This document shows positions 15,819-23,327 of a stretch of 26,324 nt of DNA, in pieces. Position 1 is the first letter of the stretch; each line of letters starts with the position of its first letter. A model generated the notes under the pieces. The model worked only from the letters and a program-made list of their open reading frames with translations. It did not search any database and was not told the origin of the DNA. A program made the translations under genes and the position numbers. Source of the stretch: Fodinibius sp041642155 (GTDB lineage Bacteria > Bacteroidota > Rhodothermia > Balneolales > Balneolaceae); assembly GCF_041642155.1 (NCBI RefSeq), contig NZ_JBEPWZ010000018.1, positions 1 through 26,324 of the forward strand, read 5' to 3'.

Positions 15819-16541
15819 TTATCGGTTAACTTGTTCCATCCTTGGCTGCCCGGTCCACTCGTCCCGGTCAACTGCCCCGTTTTTCAGATGGATCGTCCGC
15901 TGGCACTGTTCGGCAAGCGACAGATCGTGGGTTACCAGTATCAGCGTGGTCCCGTTGATTTTGTTCAGGTCAAAGAGGAGCTTTTCAATGGTGCTCCCCG
16001 TGTCGGTATCGAGGTTACCGGTGGGTTCGTCGGCAAAAAGAATTTTTGGTTTGTTGATGAACGCCCGGGCAATAGCTACGCGTTGTTGTTCGCCTCCCGA
16101 CAGCTGGGTAGCATAATGATGCAGCCGCTCTTCGAGTCCGACTTTCGCGAGCAGCTGCCGGGCCTCCTCTTTAACCTCAATTGTTTTGAGGCCCCGCAAT
16201 TCCAGCGGGACCATTACGTTTTCCAAAGCGGTTAGGGTGGGGACCAGCTGAAAGGTCTGAAAGACAAATCCCACATACTTATTTCGTACTTCCGCACGTT
16301 CATCCTCACTAAGCGGACCCAGCGGGATATCGTTTAAGGTGACCTCCCCTTCAGTGGGTCGGTCCAGGCCGGCACACAGGCCCAGTAGCGTAGTCTTTCC
16401 GCTGCCGGAGGGACCCACGATCGAGCAGGTCGTGCCTTCTTCCACCGAAAAGGTAATATGGTCAAGAACGGTAAGCTGCCGGTCTCCGCTTCTGAATTGC
16501 TGGGTAAGATCGGTAACTTCTAAAATGGGATTTGAATCCAT
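15819..16541 (-). CDS. ybbA: ABC transporter ATP-binding protein (YbbA/LolD type)
   Basis: A 240-residue stand-alone ATPase. Motifs: Walker A GPSGSGKTT near residue 44, Q-loop FVFQTFQLVPTLTALENV, signature LSGGEQQRVAIARAF, Walker B ILFADEPTGNLD and switch His in LVTHD. The phrase LVPTLTALENV and GNLD are typical of the MacB/LolD/FtsE/YbbA group that drives FtsX-like permeases. It is followed by its permease 28 bases downstream and is divergent from a TesA-like esterase gene 277 bases away. That three-gene neighbourhood is why it is called ybbA rather than lolD; LolD is the main alternative, but the lolCE partners are absent. Confidence 0.9.
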   Translation of the reverse strand: MDSNPILEVTDLTQQFRSGDRQLTVLDHITFSVEEGTTCSIVGPSGSGKTTLLGLCAGLDRPTEGEVTLNDIPLGPLSEDERAEVRNKYVGFVFQTFQLVPTLTALENVMVPLELRGLKTIEVKEEARQLLAKVGLEERLHHYATQLSGGEQQRVAIARAFINKPKILFADEPTGNLDTDTGSTIEKLLFDLNKINGTTLILVTHDLSLAEQCQRTIHLKNGAVDRDEWTGQPRMEQVNR

Positions 16542-16818
16542 AAATATAATAAATGCCTGGAAATTAGTTAATGAACAGCAACGTCCCGGACTGATGGTTG
16601 AAAATATACATTTGGTTATTATACTGCGTTATTACGCCGTGCTGAGTTCAACCCCGGTGAGGGAATGAAATTGCTATGGGCATAACATCAATTCAGTACG
16701 GTTGCCTTTTTGGAAGCATTGAAAGCACTTGAATAGCTACAGGTCATTGAATCATTCTGCGGCGAAAATCGTTTCCTGAATATTCAAAGATAACTTTTAA
16801 ATACGTATTAACAGATTA

Positions 16819-17457
16819 ATGAAACGATTTTTAACATTTTTTGTTACGCTTATTCTTTTCTCTCTGCCTGCTTCCGCCCAGGAGGAACCGTCCCGTATCC
16901 TCTTCTTTGGCGACAGCATTACGGCGGGACATGGGATTGACAAGCAAAAAGCTTATCCTGCGCTGATTCAGCAAAAAATTGATTCATTAGGCTGGAATTA
17001 TAAAGCAGTTAACGGGGGACTCAGCGGGGAGACGTCCTCCGGGGGACTTCGGCGCATTGACTGGATGCTGAAGCAGCCGGTATCCGTATTTATTCTCGAA
17101 CTGGGGGGCAATGACGGGCTGAGAGGCATTGATCCGGAAGTTACCAAAAGTAACTTGCAAAAGATAATTGACAAGGTTCGGGCGAAATACTCGGATGCGG
17201 CCATTGTGCTGGCGGGCATGCAGGTGCCGCCTAACCTAGGATCGGATTACACCGATGCGTTCAGGCAGGTGTATCCCGAGCTGGCAGAGCAACATGATGT
17301 GGAGCTCATTCCTTTTCTGCTGGAGGGCGTAGGAGGCAACGACGAGTTAAACCAGTCCGATGGGATCCATCCCACCGCAGAGGGACATGAAGTGGTTGCA
17401 CAAAACATCTGGGAGGTCCTGGAGCCGATTTTACGGCAGAACCGGTCGGAGAGATAA
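16819..17457 (+). CDS. tesA: Periplasmic SGNH esterase/lysophospholipase (TesA-like)
   Basis: A 212-residue protein with a signal peptide (KRFLTFFVTLILFSLPASA, cleavage before QEEP). All SGNH hydrolase blocks are present: block I FFGDSITAG with Ser33, block II NGGLSGETSSGG with Gly67, block III ELGGNDG with Asn98, and block V DGIHP with Asp181 and His184. These match the TesA/arylesterase family (thioesterase I, protease I, lysophospholipase L1), which cleaves fatty acyl thioesters, esters and lysolipids in the periplasm. The gene is divergent from ybbA-ybbP, as in E. coli, suggesting a joint job in clearing hydrophobic or acylated compounds from the membrane. The stop is only 10 bases from the end of the convergent SIMPL gene. 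Confidence 0.93.
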   Translation: MKRFLTFFVTLILFSLPASAQEEPSRILFFGDSITAGHGIDKQKAYPALIQQKIDSLGWNYKAVNGGLSGETSSGGLRRIDWMLKQPVSVFILELGGNDGLRGIDPEVTKSNLQKIIDKVRAKYSDAAIVLAGMQVPPNLGSDYTDAFRQVYPELAEQHDVELIPFLLEGVGGNDELNQSDGIHPTAEGHEVVAQNIWEVLEPILRQNRSER

Positions 17458-17467
17458 AGAAGTTTCC

Positions 17468-18160
17468 TCAGTTTTCGAGGGGACTGAAGTTGTATTTGAC
17501 CGACACGCTGGCGGAAACACTTACCGACTGCCCGTATTCTGAAATGAGGCTGCTCTTTGACCGGTCCTGCTGAAAAGCGGCCATCTCCATCAACGGGCGG
17601 GGCGGCGACTGGTTATAGGAAAAGTCAATCGATTGAATGCCGTCCAGTTTCAGGGTACTTTCTTTTGCGATCAGCTCCCCTTTTTCACGGGCGGTCTTCA
17701 ACGCCTCTTTAAGGGCTTCGTCTTTTCCCGATTCAGCTTCAGACGATACAAAATTACCGTTAAATTCATCGTATCCGCTCTCGATTAAAGCGATCTGTAT
17801 CTCCTCATACCGGTCAAAATCGGAAAGCGTGAGCGTGACATTTTGGCGCGTGCGGATACGGGGCTCCTGGTCTTCGCGGTGGACATTGGTGCGGGAGATA
17901 GCAATCGGTTCGATGTTGATGTCATCTTCTTCAATCTGGTGCTTTTTCAGGAGCTCAAGCAGTACTTCTTCCCGTTCCTTGTGCAGATCGAAGGCTTCCC
18001 GGGGCGTGGCCGCTTCGCCGTTGAGGTTGATATGAAAAGCAATGCGGTCAGCCGGGATTTCAACCGAGGCCGAGGAATTAATGGAGATTATGTTTTCTTG
18101 AGCCTGTATTGCTCCGCCGGTAAAAAGAAAAAGAGCCAGGAATAAGGAAAAAATTCTCAT
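17468..18160 (-). CDS. SIMPL-domain (DUF541) periplasmic protein
   Basis: A 230-residue secreted protein. It has a signal peptide (FSLFLALFLFTGGAIQA, cleavage before QEN), then one SIMPL domain: a first strand ISINSSASVEIPADRIAFHINL, the helical KEREEVLLELLKKHQIEEDDI, and the ending YGQSVSVSASVSVKYNF. SIMPL proteins resemble BP26/YggE and form oligomeric periplasmic assemblies; YggE has been linked to lower oxidative stress, but no enzyme reaction is known. No lipobox is seen. It lies 69 bases downstream of the diadenylate cyclase gene on the same strand, so the two may share a transcript. Confidence 0.88.
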   Translation of the reverse strand: MRIFSLFLALFLFTGGAIQAQENIISINSSASVEIPADRIAFHINLNGEAATPREAFDLHKEREEVLLELLKKHQIEEDDINIEPIAISRTNVHREDQEPRIRTRQNVTLTLSDFDRYEEIQIALIESGYDEFNGNFVSSEAESGKDEALKEALKTAREKGELIAKESTLKLDGIQSIDFSYNQSPPRPLMEMAAFQQDRSKSSLISEYGQSVSVSASVSVKYNFSPLEN

Positions 18161-18229
18161 ATTAAACAGGATTTATGGATGATTTGGTGGTGGCAATTAT
18201 AACTATCAAACGCTGGGAACAGGAAAGAA

Positions 18230-19711
18230 TTATGATTGGATTTTACGCACGTTTACCGTTACGCTGATATTGGGGGAGGTTTGCTCGGGCAGCCGAAACG
18301 AGTCTCCTTGCAGCTGGAGCATTTTTTGCTGTACGGTCTGTTCCTCAATTTGGCTTAGATCCACGGGTTCGGTCAGAACCGAGTCGATTGACGCCGAAGC
18401 GGTATCTACCAATACGGTTATGGTTTCAGGAGAGGGGACAACAGACTGAAATTGCAGGTGCTCTGCAATGGTGCCGGTCACGGGTACTTTTACGGGGACG
18501 TCTGCAGGGACAAAGAATTGCTTTTTAAGCTGGAGGGCAGGTGGAGAAGCTTCGAAAAACTGTAATCCTGCCGGCAGGTTGATATTGTCGCTGTCGATAT
18601 CCAGTTCAAGGTCTTCGACCTCCTCGGAGGCCAGGTCAAACGATATAACCAGGTCCGAGGGTTCGAAGGTGCGAAAGGCCTGCTCGGACCCCGAGAGGGT
18701 AAGTCGCGCTTCCAGCGGCACCGTATCCTGGAGGGCATAAGGAGTGGATTCCAGGTTGCTGTATTCAATGGGCACGGCATATGTTCTGTATACGGTCTCC
18801 GAGGAATAGGCAAAGGACAGCCACAGGATAAAGGCCAGGCTCCCGGCGGCCAGGGCGGTTTTCAGGCTGCGGCTTTCGCCCCATTGTTTGTAGGATGTTG
18901 TGTTTGATTGATAATATTCGGCCCAAAAATCATCGAGGTGTTTTTTGAGGTCGCTGTGGGATTCCAGCTGTCGGATCCGGCCGTTTTGGGCAATGCTTAT
19001 GGTTCCCCGTTCTTCCGAAACCACGATCACCAGGGCATCACATTTTTCCGAAAGTCCCAGCGCAGCCGTGTGCCGCGTGCCCCCCCGCGACAGTTTGTAC
19101 AAATTGGTCGAAAGGGGGAGGTGGACCCCAAACTTTAAAATTCGCTGTCCGTCGCTGAGCACCGCTCCATCGTGACCCGGAGCGCTGGTATTAAAGAGAC
19201 TGCGGAGCAGCGGGATCGTGATCTTGCCATCGAGCTCAATGCCGCCGTGAACATGCCGGTCCCAGTCTTCCCTGCCCTTGAGGACAATGAGGGCTCCCGT
19301 TCGCTGATCCGCCATCTTGGCCACTGCTTCTGTAATAATACTGCTTGAAATATCCGTAGAATCGGGCTGGGAGATGTCGAAAAACCGCCAGTTGCTGATG
19401 CGGTCGATAATCCGTCGCATATCAGATTGGAATACCACGATAATACCGATCAGGATTATAACGAATAGTCCTTCTATAAGCAGCTCCGTGAGGTACATAC
19501 CGGTAAAGCGGGCGATGACATACACAATTAATATCACTAAAAAGCTAAATAAATTGCGGCGCGAGGCACTTTGGCGCAACCAGTTTAGTACGATATAGAG
19601 AAAAGAGGAGATGATAATAATATCCAGCAGATCGACAATACGGATATTTTGAAGGAAGGTATTAAAGGTATCCTGGATGTTTTGCAGTAATATAAAATCA
19701 GGCTCGATCAA
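18230..19711 (-). CDS. cdaA: Diadenylate cyclase CdaA fused to a CdaR-like YbbR region
   Basis: A 493-residue membrane protein. Helices lie at about 26-45, 54-73 and 76-95, as in CdaA. They are followed by a DAC (DisA_N) domain (about 97-265) with GALIVLKG, GIELDGKIT, GHDGAV (DGA 181-183), GVHLPLS, GTRHTAALG (213-215) and VVSEERGTISIAQNG. The last Arg of the RHR motif is Thr215. A fourth helix (about 285-302) leads to two YbbR-like repeats (about 307-397 and 398-490; VPIEYSNL, VPLEARLTLSGSEQAF, VPVKVPVTGTI). In Bacillus and Listeria, cdaA and cdaR are separate neighbouring genes, and CdaR regulates CdaA. CdaA proteins are normally about 270 residues. The start is TTG at 19711, with GGGGGA 7 bases upstream; no ATG occurs before residue 72. 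It makes c-di-AMP from two ATP if active. No glmM gene is adjacent. Confidence 0.9.
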   Translation of the reverse strand: MIEPDFILLQNIQDTFNTFLQNIRIVDLLDIIIISSFLYIVLNWLRQSASRRNLFSFLVILIVYVIARFTGMYLTELLIEGLFVIILIGIIVVFQSDMRRIIDRISNWRFFDISQPDSTDISSSIITEAVAKMADQRTGALIVLKGREDWDRHVHGGIELDGKITIPLLRSLFNTSAPGHDGAVLSDGQRILKFGVHLPLSTNLYKLSRGGTRHTAALGLSEKCDALVIVVSEERGTISIAQNGRIRQLESHSDLKKHLDDFWAEYYQSNTTSYKQWGESRSLKTALAAGSLAFILWLSFAYSSETVYRTYAVPIEYSNLESTPYALQDTVPLEARLTLSGSEQAFRTFEPSDLVISFDLASEEVEDLELDIDSDNINLPAGLQFFEASPPALQLKKQFFVPADVPVKVPVTGTIAEHLQFQSVVPSPETITVLVDTASASIDSVLTEPVDLSQIEEQTVQQKMLQLQGDSFRLPEQTSPNISVTVNVRKIQS

Positions 19712-19796
19712 GGTGGTTCCCCCGTTAATAGTTATGAAATACTTAAAGTGTTTTACGCATGCAAATCGAATCCGGTGTCACAGCGAAATTTCGAAA

Positions 19797-19816
19797 GGGG
19801 GCTGAAAGCAGTCCCC
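19797..19816 (-). promoter_or_regulatory. Stem-loop in the cdaA upstream region
   Basis: GGGGGCTG at 19797-19804 pairs with CAGTCCCC at 19809-19816 (seven Watson-Crick pairs and one G-T on the plus strand, A-C on the minus) around AAAG. On the minus strand the stem is followed by TTTCGAAATTTC, about 86 bases before the TTG start of cdaA. It could be a leader structure or a weak terminator; the transcription start is not known. Confidence 0.3.
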
Positions 19817-20142
19817 TGGGTGGATATAACCAAACTCAAGCTTGTCCATCTTTCTTTTTTATAGCCGTTTTATCATACACTGTGTTACCGCGGCCAGACA
19901 AGGAAAAATACGCTAAAAATTGCTTATATCCTTGAATGTTTCGCTTATGCTCTCATTGTATTTCATTATATAACGCATTGAGCAATTGGGTTCCCAATAG
20001 TCGTTCAGGATCCCCACAAGACCTAAAAACATTCTTGCAGTAGAGAACTGAATGAACGAACTCCCGTTAGCCCGCTGTCTGGTCAGTTAACCACACAACG
20101 GATTATATATTAAGCAATTTATAACGAGTAATAAAAGGATTG

Positions 20143-20229
20143 ATGGAAAAAAATACTACCGGGAGATATCGGATTAATGCTTTTTATACGTTCATACTTG
20201 TCGAATCAGGGGGACAAAGTAAACAATAG
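20143..20229 (+). CDS. Possible 28-residue small protein
   Basis: ATG at 20143 is preceded by AAAAGGATTG, so AGGA lies about six bases upstream, one of the better Shine-Dalgarno matches in the window. The frame runs 28 codons to TAG and gives a basic start (MEKNTTGRYR) and a short hydrophobic centre (FYTFILV). I recognise no family. An AT-rich segment (TTATATATTAAG) lies upstream. Chance is the likelier explanation, since short frames are common. Confidence 0.15.
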   Translation: MEKNTTGRYRINAFYTFILVESGGQSKQ

Positions 20230-20268
20230 TATTTTTAGACAATCAATTAGCCGGCCATCCTTATTTAT

Positions 20269-20487
20269 TTATGCTTGAATGTCCGGTGTCAATATATTAG
20301 GGTCGAAAGGATTCCTATTGTAAAAATGGGAGATCAAAAAAATGCCACCTGGGCATTCTTCGCCTGAGCTGCGCACCGGCAACCCTGCCACCACGCTGTC
20401 ATCGTGCCCGCCTATCTTATTCAATCCACACTGGAAACTGGATGCCAGAACTGTGATATTGACATTCCGTAATGAGTCACGGCTCAC
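20269..20487 (-). CDS. Possible 72-residue hypothetical protein
   Basis: A GTG-initiated frame of 72 codons with no recognised domain. It contains two Cys and an ECPGG segment in the middle, after which the sequence is hydrophobic and aromatic (IFLISHFYNRNPF). A Gly-Gly processed leader peptide was considered, but the leader is not of the usual form and no maturation or export gene for it is adjacent. The frame coincides with the locally GC-richer part of the gap, so it could be a real small gene or a remnant. Confidence 0.18.
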   Translation of the reverse strand: MSRDSLRNVNITVLASSFQCGLNKIGGHDDSVVAGLPVRSSGEECPGGIFLISHFYNRNPFDPNILTPDIQA

Positions 20488-20548
20488 CAGTCTATCTGTC
20501 TGTTTTTATTTTTAATTTTTCATTGAACCATTTTTCATATATAACACT

Positions 20549-21949
20549 ATGGAACTGATCTCAATCCTGTTTATCCTTGTTGGACTTATCCTTGGCTACG
20601 CCATCGCCCATTTTAAATACAAAAGCAGTCAGCCGCTGACCAAAGAAGAAGCCGATATCCTGGAGCAGGAGCGCGAGGAGGCGATGCAGATCATATCCCG
20701 GCTCGAGGAGCGGAACGAGCGCCTGGACGCCGAGGTTTCCGAAGCGAAGAATAATTACCATAAAGAGCAGAGCCGCGCCAGCGAAGCCGAAAAGCAGCTG
20801 GCCTCGCTCAATGCGGATTACCGCAATCTGAAGGAGCGGCTCTCCGAGCAGAAAGAAGAGATGAAGAACCTGCAGGAGCGGTTCAAGGATGAATTTGAAA
20901 ACCTGGCCAACAAGATCCTGGAAGAGAAATCCCAGAAGTTTACCGAGCAGAACAGGGAGAAGCTGGACCAGCTCCTGAAGCCGCTGGGGGAAAAAATGGA
21001 GGCGTTCAAGACGAAGGTGGAGGAGACGCACAAGGAGGATATAAAGGGACGCAGTTCGCTGGAACAGCATTTGAAGCATCTGAAGGAGATGAATCAACAG
21101 ATGGCAGAAGAGGCCAAGGACTTAACGAGAGCACTTAAAGGAGAATCAAAGACCCAGGGAAGCTGGGGGGAAGTGATCCTGCAGCGCATCCTGGAAAAGT
21201 CGGGGCTGAGCAAGGGTCGGGAATATGAGATCCAGGAGCATCATACCACCGACGACGGGCGCCGGCTGCACCCGGACGTGGTGGTGCACCTGCCGGACGA
21301 AAAGCGGCTGGTCATCGACTCCAAGGTATCACTGACGGCCTACGAGCGTTTTACTTCGGCCGAGGACGAAGCAGAGCGCCGCCAGGCATTAAAGCAGCAC
21401 GTCAGCTCGCTGCGCAGCCATGTAAAAGGACTCAGCAGTAAAAATTACGAGCAGCTTTACGGGGGGAGCAGTCCCGATTTCGTGCTGATGTTCGTGCCCA
21501 TCGAATCGGCTTTTGGCGTGGCCCTGCAGCGGGACGCCAGTCTTTATTACGATGCCTTTGACCGGAATATCGTGATGGTCAGTCCCTCTACGCTGCTGGC
21601 CACCCTGGCGACCATCGACAGCGTGTGGAAGCAGGAATACCAGAGCAAGAATGCGCAGGAGATTGCCGAACGCGGCGGGGCGCTCTACGATAAGTTTGTG
21701 CTGTTTGTGGAAAGCATGCAGGATATCGGTCAGCGTATTCGCCAGACCCGGGAGAGTTATGAGGAGGCGATGGGACGCCTTTCGGAGGGTCGCGGTAATA
21801 TGGTCCGCCAGGTGGAGATGCTGCGTGAACTTGGTGCCAAAACGGGGAAGCGGCTGCCGGGCGAGCTGACCGATCGCCATCGGATTGATAGGGATATAGA
21901 GGAGGATGAGGACAGGGAGGGGAACGAGGAACCGGACTCTATCCAGTGA
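20549..21949 (+). CDS. rmuC: DNA recombination protein RmuC
   Basis: A 466-residue protein: one N-terminal membrane helix (ELISILFILVGLILGYAIA, residues 2-20), a long coiled coil (about 30-200, rich in Glu, Lys, Gln, Leu), then the RmuC domain (about 205-400). In the domain: GSWGEVILQRILEKSGL, HPDVVVHLPDEKRLVIDSKVSL, FVLMFVPIESAF, and a late TLLATLATIDSVW. The VIDSK core is the PD-(D/E)xK-like nuclease motif proposed for this family. RmuC limits inversions and short-repeat rearrangements and has been tied to defence against some mobile elements. The C-terminus is a strongly acidic tail (DRDIEEDEDREG). ATG at 20549 starts at the membrane helix. It stands alone; the next gene converges. Confidence 0.94.
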   Translation: MELISILFILVGLILGYAIAHFKYKSSQPLTKEEADILEQEREEAMQIISRLEERNERLDAEVSEAKNNYHKEQSRASEAEKQLASLNADYRNLKERLSEQKEEMKNLQERFKDEFENLANKILEEKSQKFTEQNREKLDQLLKPLGEKMEAFKTKVEETHKEDIKGRSSLEQHLKHLKEMNQQMAEEAKDLTRALKGESKTQGSWGEVILQRILEKSGLSKGREYEIQEHHTTDDGRRLHPDVVVHLPDEKRLVIDSKVSLTAYERFTSAEDEAERRQALKQHVSSLRSHVKGLSSKNYEQLYGGSSPDFVLMFVPIESAFGVALQRDASLYYDAFDRNIVMVSPSTLLATLATIDSVWKQEYQSKNAQEIAERGGALYDKFVLFVESMQDIGQRIRQTRESYEEAMGRLSEGRGNMVRQVEMLRELGAKTGKRLPGELTDRHRIDRDIEEDEDREGNEEPDSIQ

Positions 21950-22037
21950 CAGGGTGTGATCCGTGAGGAAAGCGCGGGCACGGGCGTATGGGGATGAGGA
22001 TGAGTATGTTGTTCTGTTGGCTGTATCTCTGCCGCTG

Positions 22038-22379
22038 TCAACAAATGGAATCGTTATTGGGTGGGTCGATATCCTGCCGCTGGTTGATCAGCCGTTTGAT
22101 CTCTTTCCGGAGGGCGTCGGGCGCACAGGCGCAGGGGCAGCGAGAACCCATCAGTGATTTGATATTCTTTGCCGATTCATATTTCCTTCGAACATCCTCA
22201 TGGGTGGCAATGTACTTAAAGAAAGCGGTGCGTTCTTCCTCACTTACCTCATCGTCCACGACGGGGGTAATCAGTTCAAGCGCTTCATATTTTGTGAGGC
22301 CTTCTTTATTCATAATGTTTTGTACCGTGAGAATGGCTTTAGGTAGATTAGAATGGCTTGGTTTCACTTTTTTCAACAT
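22038..22379 (-). CDS. Small anti-sigma-factor-like protein without the zinc-binding His/Cys set
   Basis: A 113-residue soluble protein. The centre (VVDDEVSEEERTAFFKYIATHEDVRRKYESAKNIKSLM) has the shape of the short two-helix zf-HC2/anti-sigma domain, in which a 'DGE(L/V)SxEER' turn is followed by an 'HLxxCxxCRxxYE' helix. Here the usual HxxxCxxC is THEDVRRK, so zinc would not bind there. A C-terminal CPCACAPDALRKEIKRLI resembles the 'APxxLxxxI' tail of those proteins and adds three Cys. No sigma factor gene is adjacent, which weakens the case; it could be another small helical regulator. The ATG at 22379 has a coherent coding sequence after it, and the gene converges on rmuC with an 88-base gap. 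Confidence 0.6.
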   Translation of the reverse strand: MLKKVKPSHSNLPKAILTVQNIMNKEGLTKYEALELITPVVDDEVSEEERTAFFKYIATHEDVRRKYESAKNIKSLMGSRCPCACAPDALRKEIKRLINQRQDIDPPNNDSIC

Positions 22380-22445
22380 TTAGCATTTCATTAGTGTTCC
22401 AATTCAAATGATCGATTATAAGAAATTATTTTAAAAGTTGATTAT

Positions 22446-23321
22446 TTATCGGGCGGAAAAAAGATAAAATCCCTTCAGTATCGGCAAATCGGCGCTTATA
22501 GATGATAATAAGTCCTGAGAAATCGACTGCAGGCTGTATTCCTTTTGTATCCGGAAGCCGGAATTGTGCAGCAGCGCCCTGAATGTCTCCATGGAAGCAT
22601 CGAATTTCGGTGTTTCTCCGACAATCCGCAGACTGGACCGAAAGATGAAGCGGTGAAAGGGCGGAAGTTCATCCAGTGCGAAGTGGGTGCTGAGCAGGAC
22701 GGGTGAGGTAAAGTACCGGCGGAGGGTTGAAAGCAGGTCTCCCACGGCCTCTTTATTGAGATAATCAAAAAAACCTTCCGCAATGATCATCGTCTTTTTA
22801 TCCGGGGACAGTATTTGCTGCTGCTGAAGGAGGCCGGAAAGCGAATGGTCGGGGAACATGAACGGCTGGATATCCGGCCGCGGCTTTTCCGCGTAGTACT
22901 GCTCCAGAAGCTGCGTTTTCAGTTGAGCCATGCGGGGAGTATCAAGCTCCAGCGCAGGGATACCGCGGCCGGCATACCGGAGTCCCAGGTGATCAAAACC
23001 GGCGCCCAGCACAAGCATTTGTTCATATCCACGATCCGCCAGATCGCCGGCCATTTCTTCCATATACCATTTACGCGCCAGAATGTGCATAAGGTCCCCG
23101 GGCAAAAACAGCTCTTCGGCTGCCATATACAGGGAGCGTACCGGGCGGAACCGGAGCCAGTAGTGATAGTATCGCAGCGGGGGCGGAAGCGACTGTACAA
23201 CTCTTTCGTAAAAGCTGATGACAGCGGGATCGAAGAGGTTGCTGAATTGCTCCTCTCTCGTTAAGCCATAAAATTTAATGGCGATAAAGGCAGCAGATTG
23301 ACTTAGTTGATCAGCGTTCAT
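22446..23321 (-). CDS. Leucine carboxyl methyltransferase (LCM/PPM1)-family SAM-dependent methyltransferase
   Basis: A 291-residue class I methyltransferase. The SAM-binding motif is LVLGAGFDHLGLRY at about 103-116, followed by ALELDTPRM with the acidic residue for the SAM ribose; this 'LGAGxDxxxxR...E(D)xP' pattern is that of PF04072. The family's second motif is seen as TMIIAEGFFDYLNKEAVGDLLS ('EG+xxYL'). In bacteria such proteins methylate small-molecule carboxylates or unknown targets; the polyketide and mycobacterial examples are well known. The substrate here cannot be told. Its start lies six bases after the pseudouridine synthase stop, so it is the last gene of the 25737-22446 run. 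Confidence 0.85.
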   Translation of the reverse strand: MNADQLSQSAAFIAIKFYGLTREEQFSNLFDPAVISFYERVVQSLPPPLRYYHYWLRFRPVRSLYMAAEELFLPGDLMHILARKWYMEEMAGDLADRGYEQMLVLGAGFDHLGLRYAGRGIPALELDTPRMAQLKTQLLEQYYAEKPRPDIQPFMFPDHSLSGLLQQQQILSPDKKTMIIAEGFFDYLNKEAVGDLLSTLRRYFTSPVLLSTHFALDELPPFHRFIFRSSLRIVGETPKFDASMETFRALLHNSGFRIQKEYSLQSISQDLLSSISADLPILKGFYLFSAR

Positions 23322-23327
23322 GGGATG

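Larger units (their letters stand above)
19712..20548. other. 837-base stretch without a convincing gene
   Basis: This is the longest gene-poor stretch, between the divergent cdaA-ybbR and rmuC genes. It holds a hairpin near cdaA, a 28-codon reading frame with a purine-rich site, and a 72-codon minus-strand frame, each listed separately. It also has CGAAATTTCG, a perfect 10-base palindrome at 19784-19793. GC content rises at about 20340-20440 relative to its surroundings, which may mark a decayed or small gene. I see no tRNA, rRNA or insertion-sequence ends. Confidence 0.6.
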
